Source: Rhodanobacter sp. C06
Lineage (GTDB): Bacteria > Pseudomonadota > Gammaproteobacteria > Xanthomonadales > Rhodanobacteraceae
Reading direction: 5' to 3'
NCBI RefSeq assembly: GCF_002001105.1
Contig: NZ_MUNP01000043.1
Coordinates: 62,001 to 126,000, forward strand
DNA length: 64,000 bases
Shown here: in pieces, positions 16,831 through 25,379 of the stretch
How positions within the stretch are numbered: position 1 is the stretch's first letter
Layout of the letters: each line of letters begins with the position of its first letter
Notes under the pieces: model-generated
What the model was told of the DNA's origin: nothing
The model's input: the letters and a program-made list of their open reading frames with translations, nothing else
The model's database searches: none
Made by a program: the position numbers and the translations under genes

Positions 16831-18420
16831 TCAGGCGGTGGCCGCATGCGCGACAGGCGCGTGCGGGCGCCTGCGGTATTCCTCGCACAGGTGCGTGACC
16901 AGGGCGCGGTGGTCCGGCAGGTCGTCGAGGGCCTGCGTGGCCGCCTGCCGGATCATGGCGAATTCGCGGCTGGCTTCGACGCCACGCGGATAAGCGCCGC
17001 GCACAAGCTCGAGGTCGGTTTCGAACTCCATGCCGTAGAGCATGTATTGCCAGCTGGACACCGGGAACATTTCCAGGTCGCCGACGAAATCGAGGCGGTG
17101 CGGCGGGCGGTGCCGCCACTGCGCCAGCTTGTCCTGCAGGCTCTGCGGGATGCCGGCCGGATCGGCGTTGTCGACCCAGAAGGCCGAGTCGCGCCGCCGG
17201 CTCAGGCAGTAGTGCAGCTTGATGAAATCGACGATGCGCTCGTAGCGCGCGGACATCATCGCGTTGAAGTGGCGCGCCGCACGGCCCATGTCGTCGCGGT
17301 CGCCGGGTAGCAGGTGCGTGACCAGGTAGGCGGCCAGCTCGACCAGTGCGATGCCGGTGGATTCCAGCGGTTCCATGAAGCCTCCGGACAGCCCCACCGC
17401 CACGCAGTTGCCGCGCCACGCTTCCGGGCGGTAGCCGTTGTCGAAGCGGATGTGCGTGGCGTCCTGGCCCTCGGCTGCGCTGCCCAGGTAGCGGCGGAAG
17501 GTTTCCTCGGCGCGCGTCGCGTCGGTGTGCCGCGAGGAATACACGTAGCCGACGCCGCGCCGCTGCTGCAGGCCGATGTCCCAGACCCAGCCCGATTCCT
17601 GCGCGGTGCACAGGGTGAACGAGGGGATGGGCGCATCGGGACGCGGGTAGGGCGCTTGCATGGCGACCGCGCGGTCGGTGAACAGCATATCGCCGCAGCT
17701 GCGGTACGGAGAATGCAGCGCTTCGCCGATCAGGCTGGCGCGCATGCCGGTGCAGTCCACGTAGAGGTCGGCCTCCAGTTCGCCGAGTTCGGCGGTGACC
17801 AGTCTGGCGATGCCGCCGTGGTCGTCCGGCACAGCGCGCTCCACGGTCGCCACGTGCCGCCGGATGCCCAGCGCCTGCTGGCCGTGCTCGGCCAGCAGCA
17901 TGGCGAAGCGGCCGGCGTCGAACTGGTAGGCGTGGTTCATCGGCCCCTGGTAATCGGGATCGCGTGCGCGCTTGGGCGCGCGCGAGCGGTCGACCAGCAG
18001 GCTTTGCATGGTCACCGCATCGGCGAAACCCAGGCCGGCGGGTGCTGCACCCAGCAGCCAGTACGGCAGCAACTCGGGGCCGCCGGGGCGCTGGCTGGGC
18101 ACGCTGAAGGGGTGGAAGAAATGTTCCTTGCCGGGCGTGCCGGGTGGCCGCACCCAATGGCGGAAGCGGATGCCCTGCTTGTAGGCGGCGGAGGTCTCCG
18201 CCAGGAAGCGCCGCTCGTCGAGCCCGATCGCCGACAGCGTGCCGCGGATCGACGGAAAGGTGGATTCGCCGAAGCCGATCAGGCCGATCCGGTCGGATTC
18301 CACCAGGTGCACCTGCACGCTGGCCGGGTCGGCGGCATTCACCGCCTTGGCCAGGTAGCAGGCGGTCAGCCAGCCGGCGGTACCGCCGCCCACCACGAGT
18401 ACCTTGCGCAAGCGCTGCAT
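16831..18420 (-). CDS. Flavin-dependent (tryptophan-type) halogenase
   Basis: 529 residues of the Trp_halogenase family, FADH2-dependent enzymes that make HOCl or HOBr and use a lysine to direct it to the substrate. FAD motif G-G-G-T-A-G-W (11-17); G-F-G-E-S-T (49-54). Lys81 (A-A-Y-K-Q-G-I-R-F) matches the catalytic lysine of PrnA/RebH. M-E-P-L-E-S-T-G-I holds the conserved glutamate. The usual W-x-W-x-I-P reads W-V-W-D-I-G, so the proline is changed. No flavin reductase is encoded nearby. Downstream of a TonB receptor (154-base gap) in a beta-glucoside locus; similar pairings are known in related bacteria but the substrate is not. ATG 18420 has AAAGGAGCGACC upstream. Confidence 0.85.
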   Translation of the reverse strand: MQRLRKVLVVGGGTAGWLTACYLAKAVNAADPASVQVHLVESDRIGLIGFGESTFPSIRGTLSAIGLDERRFLAETSAAYKQGIRFRHWVRPPGTPGKEHFFHPFSVPSQRPGGPELLPYWLLGAAPAGLGFADAVTMQSLLVDRSRAPKRARDPDYQGPMNHAYQFDAGRFAMLLAEHGQQALGIRRHVATVERAVPDDHGGIARLVTAELGELEADLYVDCTGMRASLIGEALHSPYRSCGDMLFTDRAVAMQAPYPRPDAPIPSFTLCTAQESGWVWDIGLQQRRGVGYVYSSRHTDATRAEETFRRYLGSAAEGQDATHIRFDNGYRPEAWRGNCVAVGLSGGFMEPLESTGIALVELAAYLVTHLLPGDRDDMGRAARHFNAMMSARYERIVDFIKLHYCLSRRRDSAFWVDNADPAGIPQSLQDKLAQWRHRPPHRLDFVGDLEMFPVSSWQYMLYGMEFETDLELVRGAYPRGVEASREFAMIRQAATQALDDLPDHRALVTHLCEEYRRRPHAPVAHAATA

Positions 18421-18440
18421 GGTCGCTCCTTTGAAGAAGA

Positions 18441-18560
18441 AACGCCGGGCCCCGTCCGGAGCCCGGCAATGCCATCCCGGGGAGGGAGGGCGGCGCCAGC
18501 CCGCTCGGCTGGCGGCGCCACAGAATGGCAAACAGTCAGCGGCGCCGGTCGAACGGCGCC
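18441..18560 (-). promoter_or_regulatory. Stem-loop cluster between TonB receptor and halogenase
   Basis: Three GC-rich hairpins fill the gap: GCCGGGC/GCCCGGC (18444-18467), GCCAGCC/GGCTGGC (about 18495-18513) and GGCGCCG/CGGCGCC (18541-18560). None has a U-tract. They could lower read-through from the receptor gene into the halogenase gene, or protect the receptor mRNA 3' end. Confidence 0.45.
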
Positions 18561-18574
18561 GCCCATTCCTGGTG

Positions 18575-21007
18575 TCAGAACGAAGTGCCGAACTGGATGC
18601 CGTAGGTGCGCGGCGCGAGGTACTCGGACACGTACTCGAAACTGCCGTCGGGCATCTGGAAGCGCCCGGCGTTGGTGCGCACCTTCACGTCGGTGACGTT
18701 CTGCGAATACACGCTGATCCACCAGCGGTCCTGCGGCTCCGTGTAGCGCAGCGACAGGTCGCCGCGGAAGTATGCTTTCTGCTGGTCGCCGCTGCCAAGG
18801 TTGAACGGGCTCAGCCACTGCATGCTCTGGTACTGGCCACTGAAGCGCGGGGTGAGGCGGCCACCGCTGGGCAGCACGAAGTCGTGCTCGTAGATGGCGG
18901 ACAGCGAAACCGTTGGCGCGTGCGCCAGGTCGTTGCCGGTGATGTCCATGCAACTGGCGATGCCCGACTGCGGCGCGCATGCCGGCAAGCCCTGGTAGTC
19001 GTTGCTGCCGGCGTACACCAGCGTGCCCAAGGTCTTCTTGGGAATGTACGAGAGCACCAGGTTCGCGCGGTCGTTCGGCTGCTGGTACGCCAGCTCCGAT
19101 TCGAAGCCGGCCACCTTGGTGCTGCCGCCGACGTTCGAGAAGCCCAGGCCGCGGTTGCCGTTCGGGTAGGTGATCGGCGCGGAAAGCTGGAAGTCCTTGA
19201 AGTTTTCGTAGTAGGCCGCGCTGTTCCAGGTCAGGTGGCCGTCGAGGAAGGTGAACTTGGCGCCGATCTCGTAGTTGGTCAGCGTCTCCGGCTTGTACAG
19301 CGTGCCGGCGTCCTGCGTGCCGCCCGATTTGTAGCCGGTGGACACGCTGGCATACAGCATGCCGTGCTCGCCGATGTCGGTGTCGATCCGGCCCAGCCAC
19401 GTCCACTGACCCTTGCTGTACTTGGCGTCGTTGTAGGTGGATACCGCGAAACCGGTCGCCGGGCCAGGGATGGTGCTCGGCGCGATCGGCAGTGGCAGCA
19501 CGTTGGGGTCGTTGTCCCAGCCCCAGCCGCGGCCGTCGATGTTGCGCTTCTCGTCGTTCGACCAGCGCAGGCCGCCGGTCAGGTGCCAACGGTCGGACAG
19601 GTTCCAGGTGGCCTGCCCGAACAGGGCGGTGGAATTCACCAGCTCCTTGGGCTGTATGAACGAGCCCTGCCATGACACCGAGCCGTACTGCGTGCCATTC
19701 ATGATCGGGATGTCGAAGCGGATGTTGTTGTCTTCGTGACCGTAATAGGCGCCGACGATCCAGTCGACCGTCTGCTGTCCGCGCGACTTCAGGTCGAGCT
19801 CGTGGCTGTAATTGCTGTAGTTGGAGGAGTTGGTGCGGTCGGCCTGGTAGGACGCGCCCGTGGTGAAGCTGGTGGGCACCTGTACGCCGACGTCCTGGTC
19901 GAAGTTGCCCTCGCCGGAGAAGCGGTTGACGCCGGCTATGTAGCTCAGCTCCATGCTGTCGTTGATGTCCCAGTCCATGCGGCTGCGCAGCGTGCCCGAG
20001 TTGCGGTGCAGGTAGGGCGGCGTGTCGATCAGCGCCGACCAGAACGACTGGCCGCGGCGCGGCGTCTGCATCAGGCTGAGATCGGGCGTGCCGCGGTCGA
20101 TGAAGTACTCGTAGGAGAGGTCCCAGGTGAACGAGTCGCTGGGTTGCCAGCGCGCGCTCACGCGGGCGGCGGACTGGTCCTGCGAGTTGTACTTCGCGCC
20201 GTTCTGTTCGTACTGGTTCGGATCGATCGCGCGGAAGTTGGCGAGGGTGCCCCCCGAGGCGAGATAGGACGCCTGCTGCTGCGCCACGCTGGGCAGTTCG
20301 GTGGCCGGGTTCTGATAGTCGACGTAGCCGTCGTGCTGCTCGTGTACCACCGCGACGCGCATCGCGAAGGTGCTGCTGATCGGCAGGTTCACCGCCGCGC
20401 GGACGCCCGACTGGTTGTAATTGCCGGCTTCGATCTGGGCATAGCCCGAAGCATCGCCGCCGATGTCCGGCTTGGCGGTCTGGAAGCTCATCGCGCCGGC
20501 GGTGGAGTTGCGTCCCCACAGGGTTCCCTGCGGGCCGCGCAGCACTTCCACGCCGTCCATGTCCAGCAGCAGGCCGGCCGCGGCCTCGGCCCGTGCCGTA
20601 TAGACGCCATCGACGAAGATGGCGACTTCGGGGTCGGCATATTCGGTCTTGGCACTGTCGTTGCCGATGCCGCGCATGGTCAGGGTGACCACGCCGTGGT
20701 CACCTTCGGAGGTGGCCTGCAGGCCCGGAACCAGCGGGGTCAGGTCCTGCACCGTCATCACGCGCTGCTTGTCGAGCGTGTCAGCGGTGATCGCGCTGAC
20801 GGCGACCGGGGTCTTCTCCAGCGGCGTTTGGCGCTTGGTCGCGCTGACTTCGACGGTGGCGAGCTGCTGGATCTTCTTGTTCGTCTTCACCGGTGCGGCT
20901 TGGGCGGTGGAATCCTGCGGCGCTGCGCCTTGCTCCGCGGCCTGGGCCAGGCATGGGGCGAGGGCGAGCGACAGGGCGATGTGCAACGCTGAGTAGCGCA
21001 ACTTCAT
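18575..21007 (-). CDS. TonB-dependent receptor of the glucoside locus
   Basis: 810 residues: signal peptide (A-L-S-L-A-L-A-P-C-L-A-Q-A), N-terminal plug domain starting near T-V-E-V-S-A-T-K and containing V-E-V-L-R-G-P-Q-G-T-L-W-G-R-N-S-T-A-G-A, and a 22-strand outer-membrane barrel ending R-T-Y-G-I-Q-F-G-T-S-F with terminal Phe. It should import an oligosaccharide across the outer membrane using TonB energy. I chose ATG 21007 (GAGGGG about 8 bases upstream); an open frame continues upstream across the operators. Two LacI-type palindromes lie 82-119 bases upstream. It heads the receptor-halogenase transcription unit. Confidence 0.93.
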   Translation of the reverse strand: MKLRYSALHIALSLALAPCLAQAAEQGAAPQDSTAQAAPVKTNKKIQQLATVEVSATKRQTPLEKTPVAVSAITADTLDKQRVMTVQDLTPLVPGLQATSEGDHGVVTLTMRGIGNDSAKTEYADPEVAIFVDGVYTARAEAAAGLLLDMDGVEVLRGPQGTLWGRNSTAGAMSFQTAKPDIGGDASGYAQIEAGNYNQSGVRAAVNLPISSTFAMRVAVVHEQHDGYVDYQNPATELPSVAQQQASYLASGGTLANFRAIDPNQYEQNGAKYNSQDQSAARVSARWQPSDSFTWDLSYEYFIDRGTPDLSLMQTPRRGQSFWSALIDTPPYLHRNSGTLRSRMDWDINDSMELSYIAGVNRFSGEGNFDQDVGVQVPTSFTTGASYQADRTNSSNYSNYSHELDLKSRGQQTVDWIVGAYYGHEDNNIRFDIPIMNGTQYGSVSWQGSFIQPKELVNSTALFGQATWNLSDRWHLTGGLRWSNDEKRNIDGRGWGWDNDPNVLPLPIAPSTIPGPATGFAVSTYNDAKYSKGQWTWLGRIDTDIGEHGMLYASVSTGYKSGGTQDAGTLYKPETLTNYEIGAKFTFLDGHLTWNSAAYYENFKDFQLSAPITYPNGNRGLGFSNVGGSTKVAGFESELAYQQPNDRANLVLSYIPKKTLGTLVYAGSNDYQGLPACAPQSGIASCMDITGNDLAHAPTVSLSAIYEHDFVLPSGGRLTPRFSGQYQSMQWLSPFNLGSGDQQKAYFRGDLSLRYTEPQDRWWISVYSQNVTDVKVRTNAGRFQMPDGSFEYVSEYLAPRTYGIQFGTSF

Positions 21008-21088
21008 TTCGTATCCCCTCGAGCTTTGTTCTTGACTGACGTGTGTGCCATCGGCATGGCCGTGGCGGCTTGTTTCTGCTCCCCTGAA

Positions 21089-21102
21089 TGACAGCGCTGT
21101 CC
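21089..21102. promoter_or_regulatory. LacI-family operator, copy 1 (TonB receptor promoter)
   Basis: TGACAGCGCTGTCC, one base different from the perfect 14-bp palindrome found at 21113 and 25244. The central CG pair is typical of LacI/GalR-family sites. Its centre is 24 bases from that of copy 2, so two dimers may bind on similar DNA faces. Confidence 0.75.
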
Positions 21103-21112
21103 TTGCAAGAAA

Positions 21113-21126
21113 TGACAGCGCTGTCA
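21113..21126. promoter_or_regulatory. LacI-family operator, copy 2 (TonB receptor promoter)
   Basis: The perfect palindrome TGACAGCGCTGTCA, with the flanks AAA before and AATT after. The whole 21-base stretch is identical to that at 25241-25261. On the minus strand it includes TTGACA, so it may cover the -35 element. Predicted to be bound by the LacI protein encoded at 25380-26396. Confidence 0.82.
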
Positions 21127-21258
21127 AATTCATGATAACGCCGATTTGCAGGCAAATCATGTTGCAATGCGAAACATGCTTATTGCCTGTTTTCATCAGC
21201 CGGTTTCCCGCTTGCATATGAAGCAGTCGGACGGTTCCCGCGTTTCGGTACGGCGGAT

Positions 21259-22650
21259 TCATCGGCCCAGCATGCGCAGGGGCCGCCCGGACATCAGCTG
21301 CCGTTCGATCTGCTCCAGCGTCACGCCGCGCGTCTCCGGAACCCAGGCGCGGGTGAAGGCGACGAAGACGAGGTTGAGCGCCGCATACAGCCAGAACGTC
21401 CGCGCCGTGCCGATGCCGTCGAGCAGGCTGAGAAAGCTGGCGCCCACCGCCATGTTGATCACCCAGTTGGCGAACGTCGAACAGGCGATGCCGAAGTCAC
21501 GCCCCCGGAGCGGTTGCACCTCCGAACAAAGCGTCCAGACCATCGGGCCGGCGGACATCGCGAAGCCGGCGATGAATACGAGCAGCGCGGCGACCCCCGC
21601 GATCTGCAGACCGTGCGTCGGCGTGCCCGTCCGCATCAGCGCGCCCACCGTGCCGAGGCTGGCCGCCATGACGGCGAAACCAAGGTAGAGGATGGGCCTG
21701 CGGCCCCAGCGGTCCACCAGGCCGATCGCGGCGAAGGTTGCCAGCATGTTGACGAGGCCGACGATGGCGGTGGCCCACATCTGCGCGCTGCCGCCGAAGC
21801 CCATGCCTGCGAAGATGCGCGGCGCGTAATACATGACCACGTTGATCCCGGTGAGCTGCTGCATGACCTGCAGCAGCACGCCCAGTCCCACCGAGCGCCG
21901 GAAGTTTGCATTGCGCAGAAACAGTTGCCAGCCGTGCTGCGGCGATTGCAGCTGCCGCGCGATGTCGTCTGCCTCGCGGCGGGCCTCTTCCGTGTCCTCG
22001 CGCAACCTGCCCAGTACCGCGATGGCCTCGTCGCGCCGCCCGCGCAGCAGCAGCCAGCGCGGGCTTTCCGGCAGGCCCAGCACGCCCAGCAGGAACAGGG
22101 CCCCGGGCAGCGCGACGATCCCGAGCATCCAGCGCCACGCGCCGCTGTAGCTCAGCGCCGTGTCGGACAGGAAGGCCATGAAGATGCCGATGGTGATCAT
22201 CAGCTGGTAAGTGGAAATCATCGCGCCGCGGATACGCCCGGGCGCCACTTCGGCAAGGTAAAGCGGTGCGGTGAAGGTCGCCGTGCCGATCGCCAGCCCG
22301 AGCACAAGGCGCGCACCGGCGAGCATCCACGGCGACCATGCGAGACCACACAGCAGCGACCCGCCCACGAACAGCACGGCGCCGAAGACCAGCGAACGCT
22401 TGCGGCCCAGCGTCGCCGACAACCAGCCGGCCGCGGCGGCGCCGATCGCCGCACCCAGCATCATCGAACTGACGATCCACTCGATGGCGCGGTTGGACAC
22501 CTCGAATTCGGCTTGGATGAACCGGGTGGCGCCCGCGATCACGCCGATGTCCAGCCCGAACATCAGGCCGGCGAGGGCAGCCAGCACGCAGGTGAGGATG
22601 GCCGCGAAACCGCTGCGTGTGCGTGCCTTCATGGCGATGGCGTCGGTCAT
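21259..22650 (-). CDS. Sugar porter family MFS transporter (sugar/H+ symporter)
   Basis: 463 residues, twelve transmembrane segments, inner membrane. Sugar-porter signatures: G-L-D-I-G-V-I-A-G-A in helix 1, G-R-K-R-S after helix 2, P-E-S-P-R-W-L-L before the central loop, Q-Q-L-T-G-I-N in helix 7, D-R-W-G-R-R-P after helix 8 and P-E-T-R-G-V-T-L-E-Q-I-E at the end. Closest in style to GalP/XylE-type proton symporters. It follows the beta-glucosidase gene by 33 bases, so it probably takes up the glucose released in the periplasm. ATG 22650 has AGGGGAA 4 bases upstream. Confidence 0.93.
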   Translation of the reverse strand: MTDAIAMKARTRSGFAAILTCVLAALAGLMFGLDIGVIAGATRFIQAEFEVSNRAIEWIVSSMMLGAAIGAAAAGWLSATLGRKRSLVFGAVLFVGGSLLCGLAWSPWMLAGARLVLGLAIGTATFTAPLYLAEVAPGRIRGAMISTYQLMITIGIFMAFLSDTALSYSGAWRWMLGIVALPGALFLLGVLGLPESPRWLLLRGRRDEAIAVLGRLREDTEEARREADDIARQLQSPQHGWQLFLRNANFRRSVGLGVLLQVMQQLTGINVVMYYAPRIFAGMGFGGSAQMWATAIVGLVNMLATFAAIGLVDRWGRRPILYLGFAVMAASLGTVGALMRTGTPTHGLQIAGVAALLVFIAGFAMSAGPMVWTLCSEVQPLRGRDFGIACSTFANWVINMAVGASFLSLLDGIGTARTFWLYAALNLVFVAFTRAWVPETRGVTLEQIERQLMSGRPLRMLGR

Positions 22651-22683
22651 GGATTCCCCTTCAGGCAGATGCGGTGGACCGGA

Positions 22684-25188
22684 TTAGCGCGCGCAATCGA
22701 GCGCGCGGTCGGCGTTGGTGCCCAGGGCCGCGCTGGTGATCGACAACCGCTCCCCCTTGCCGGCCTCGAGCACGAAGGGCTCCGTGACGTGGCGCATGTT
22801 GGCGCCGGCGGCGCGCAGGCATTTCAGCGGTACGCCGATACGCTGCCAGCGTCCCTGCGCGAGTACGGCATCCAGCTTGACGCGTCCGCGGCAGTCATGG
22901 CCGCAACCCATGCCGATCCACACCGGCTGGGTGCCTTGCGCGTCCATGCGCAGCGTGACGATCAGCATCATGTCGCCGTTGGCCTGGCGACTGAGGTCGA
23001 GCGGCTTGACGGAGGCGAGCGCGAGGGAAGCCGGGCCGTCGATCCACTCGAGCTGGCGCGCATCCTCCTGTGCCTTGTAGTCAAGCGCCGTCACGCGCAG
23101 GCCGCCATCCGCGGTGGCAGTCGGCGTCGCGGTCACCACGACGGCCTTGTGGTCCGCGCCGACAAGCGAAAGCGTGTAGCCGCCGACGGCCTTGCCTTTC
23201 TCCAGGTAGTCGTCCACGCGCACGGTGTCGCCGCTGATGCCGGATTGCTCCGGCAGCTTCGGCAACACGACTCGGTCTGCATAGGTGAGGCCGTAACCCA
23301 GCGGAAACTGCGGCTTGCCGCGGCCGGGCGCGGCGCTGCCGGGCCAGGCGAACGCCAGTTTGCCGCGAAAGTCGAAGTCGACCTGGCCGTCGCGCTTGCG
23401 CAGCAGCACGTCGGCCACGCCGCCGCCTTCGCTGCCGGGCAGCCAGGCGGCGACGAAGGCGTTGGCCGCATTGATCTCGCGGTTCAACCACAGCGGCCTG
23501 CCGCCCAGATACACCGCGACCACCGGGATGCCCTGCGCTCGCAGGTGGCGGATCAGCTCAAGGTCGTGATCGTCGCCCGGATGGAACAGCAGGTTGGCGA
23601 TGTCGCCCTGGAACTCCGCGTAGGGCGACTCGCCGAACACCACCACCGCCACGTCGGGCTTGTGCGTGTAGCGGCCATCCGGCGCGATCTCCGCCTCACC
23701 GCTGGCGGCCTTCACCTGCTCGGCGATGCCGGTGCCGATCGATTGCGCGCCTGGAAAATCGGCGTTGCTGAGTCCAGTACCCTGCCAAGTCAGCGTCCAG
23801 CCGCCGCTTTGCTGCGAGATACTGTCGGCGCCTTCGCCCGCGACCAGGATGCGCTGGTGCGGATTCAGCGGCAGCAGGTTGCCGTCGTTCTTCAGCAGGA
23901 CCAGCGATTCGCGCACGGCGCGGCGCGCCAGTGCGCGATGTGCTGCGTTGCCGACGATGCGGTCGGAGTCGCGCGCCAGCGGTTGCGTGGACGGCGCGCC
24001 GGCGGTGAACAGCCCCATGCGAAATTTCACGCGAAGAATGCGCGCCACCGCGTCGTCGACGCGCGCCATCGGGATCGCGCCGGACTCCACCTCGGCCAGC
24101 GTGTGCTTGTACAGGCCCAGCCAGCTGTCCGGCGCCATCAGCATGTCGGCGCCGTTGTTGAACGCGGCGGGGCAATCCTCGTTGCTGCAGCCGGGAACCT
24201 GGCCGTGCGCGTTCCAGTCGCCGACCACGAAGCCCTGGAAATCCATGCGCCGCTTCAGCACGTCGGTGAGCAGGCCCTTGTTGCCCAGCATCTTCACGCC
24301 GTTCCAGCTGGAGAACGAGGCCATCACGGTCTGCACGCCGGCATCGATCGCGGGCGGGTAGCCGGCGGCGTGCACGGCGATCAGCGTGTGCTCGTCGATC
24401 TCGGCATCGCCCTGATCCTTGCCGTCCTTGGTGCCGCCGTCGGCGAGGAAGTGCTTGGCGCTGGCGATGGTGTGGGCGTCGTCGAGGAAGTCGCGCGTGC
24501 CGGGCGTGCCCTGCAGGCCTTCCACGATCGCGCCGGCATAGCTGGCCACCACGCGCGGATCCTGCGAATAGCCTTCGTAGGCGCGACCCCAGCGCAGATC
24601 CTGCGGCACCGCCAGCGTGGGCGCGAAGCTCCAGTTGAAGCCGGTGGCGCGCACCTCGGCCGCGGTGGCGGCGCCGATCTCGCGTATCAGTCCGGGATCG
24701 CGGGCGTTGCCCAGCGCCGAGTTCTGCGGGAACAGCGTGGCGCCGAGGGTGCCGTTGTTGCCGTGCACGGCATCGATGCCGAACAGCGGCGGGATCGCCG
24801 CGTGGCCGCCCGCGGTGTCCATCGCCGCGCGGTAGAACGCGTCGGCCAGCGCCTTCCACTGCGCCACGGTGGCGAAGCGTCCGCCGCCCGGCTTGGAGTT
24901 GCCGCCGGCGAGGATGGAGCCGAGGTGGTATTCGCGCATCTGCTCCGGCGTGATGCTGGCGATGTCGGCCTGGATCAGCTGTCCCACCTTGTCCCGCACC
25001 GACATCTTCGCCATCAGCGCGTGTACGCGCTGCTCCAGCGCGGCATCCGGCGGCAGCGGCCAATGGGCCTTGGGCCACAGGGCGGGATGCACGGTCGCGG
25101 CGCCATCGCCCAGCGCGATGCCGATGGGTGCGAGAGCCAGCAGCGCGGCGAGCAGGGTGCGGGGCAGTGGCGGGTGTCGGACGATCAT
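22684..25188 (-). CDS. Glycoside hydrolase family 3 beta-glucosidase (ExoP/periplasmic type)
   Basis: 834 residues from ATG 25188 (GAGGAG 8 bases upstream), with a signal peptide ending near G-I-A-L-G. GH3 N-terminal barrel: K-V-G-Q-L-I-Q-A-D, F-G-I-D-A-V-H-G-N-N and K-H-F-L-A-D-G-G-T. The nucleophile is Asp324 in G-F-V-V-G-D-W-N-A-H-G. The C-terminal GH3 domain follows (L-L-K-N-D-G-N-L-L-P-L), then an ExoP-like beta-sandwich (about 670-834). The family hydrolyses beta-1,3/1,4-glucosides from the non-reducing end. Probably periplasmic or outer-membrane associated. First gene of a bgl-transporter operon with a LacI site 56 bases before the start. Confidence 0.92.
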   Translation of the reverse strand: MIVRHPPLPRTLLAALLALAPIGIALGDGAATVHPALWPKAHWPLPPDAALEQRVHALMAKMSVRDKVGQLIQADIASITPEQMREYHLGSILAGGNSKPGGGRFATVAQWKALADAFYRAAMDTAGGHAAIPPLFGIDAVHGNNGTLGATLFPQNSALGNARDPGLIREIGAATAAEVRATGFNWSFAPTLAVPQDLRWGRAYEGYSQDPRVVASYAGAIVEGLQGTPGTRDFLDDAHTIASAKHFLADGGTKDGKDQGDAEIDEHTLIAVHAAGYPPAIDAGVQTVMASFSSWNGVKMLGNKGLLTDVLKRRMDFQGFVVGDWNAHGQVPGCSNEDCPAAFNNGADMLMAPDSWLGLYKHTLAEVESGAIPMARVDDAVARILRVKFRMGLFTAGAPSTQPLARDSDRIVGNAAHRALARRAVRESLVLLKNDGNLLPLNPHQRILVAGEGADSISQQSGGWTLTWQGTGLSNADFPGAQSIGTGIAEQVKAASGEAEIAPDGRYTHKPDVAVVVFGESPYAEFQGDIANLLFHPGDDHDLELIRHLRAQGIPVVAVYLGGRPLWLNREINAANAFVAAWLPGSEGGGVADVLLRKRDGQVDFDFRGKLAFAWPGSAAPGRGKPQFPLGYGLTYADRVVLPKLPEQSGISGDTVRVDDYLEKGKAVGGYTLSLVGADHKAVVVTATPTATADGGLRVTALDYKAQEDARQLEWIDGPASLALASVKPLDLSRQANGDMMLIVTLRMDAQGTQPVWIGMGCGHDCRGRVKLDAVLAQGRWQRIGVPLKCLRAAGANMRHVTEPFVLEAGKGERLSITSAALGTNADRALDCAR

Positions 25189-25243
25189 TCGCGCGCTCCT
25201 CGGCGGCATGGGCCGCTGGCGAGGCGGTAATGTCCAGCAAAAA

Positions 25244-25257
25244 TGACAGCGCTGTCA
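25244..25257. promoter_or_regulatory. LacI-family operator, copy 3 (beta-glucosidase promoter)
   Basis: The perfect palindrome TGACAGCGCTGTCA, between the lacI-type gene and the GH3 gene, with 21 bases identical to the site at 21110-21130. On the minus strand it contains TTGACA, which may be the -35 element of the GH3 promoter, so binding would block RNA polymerase. Confidence 0.82.
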
Positions 25258-25379
25258 AATTTCGATGCGAAAGGTCTGTTCGAACACCCGTCCGGGCCGG
25301 TCCATGCGAAGGGACATGGCGGGGGTTCCGCCGGCGCAAGCCCGGGAAGGTGGGCGGATGCGCGTTGCGCGCCGCGCGG

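Noticed and set aside
16831-18420. Secondary-metabolite cluster around the halogenase
   Set aside because: No NRPS, PKS, prenyltransferase or reductase is nearby; all neighbours are sugar-uptake and hydrolysis genes.
21514-25230. A 1238-codon open frame on the plus strand
   Set aside because: Antisense to the sugar symporter and the GH3 gene; no recognisable domain, His/Arg/Ala-rich composition.
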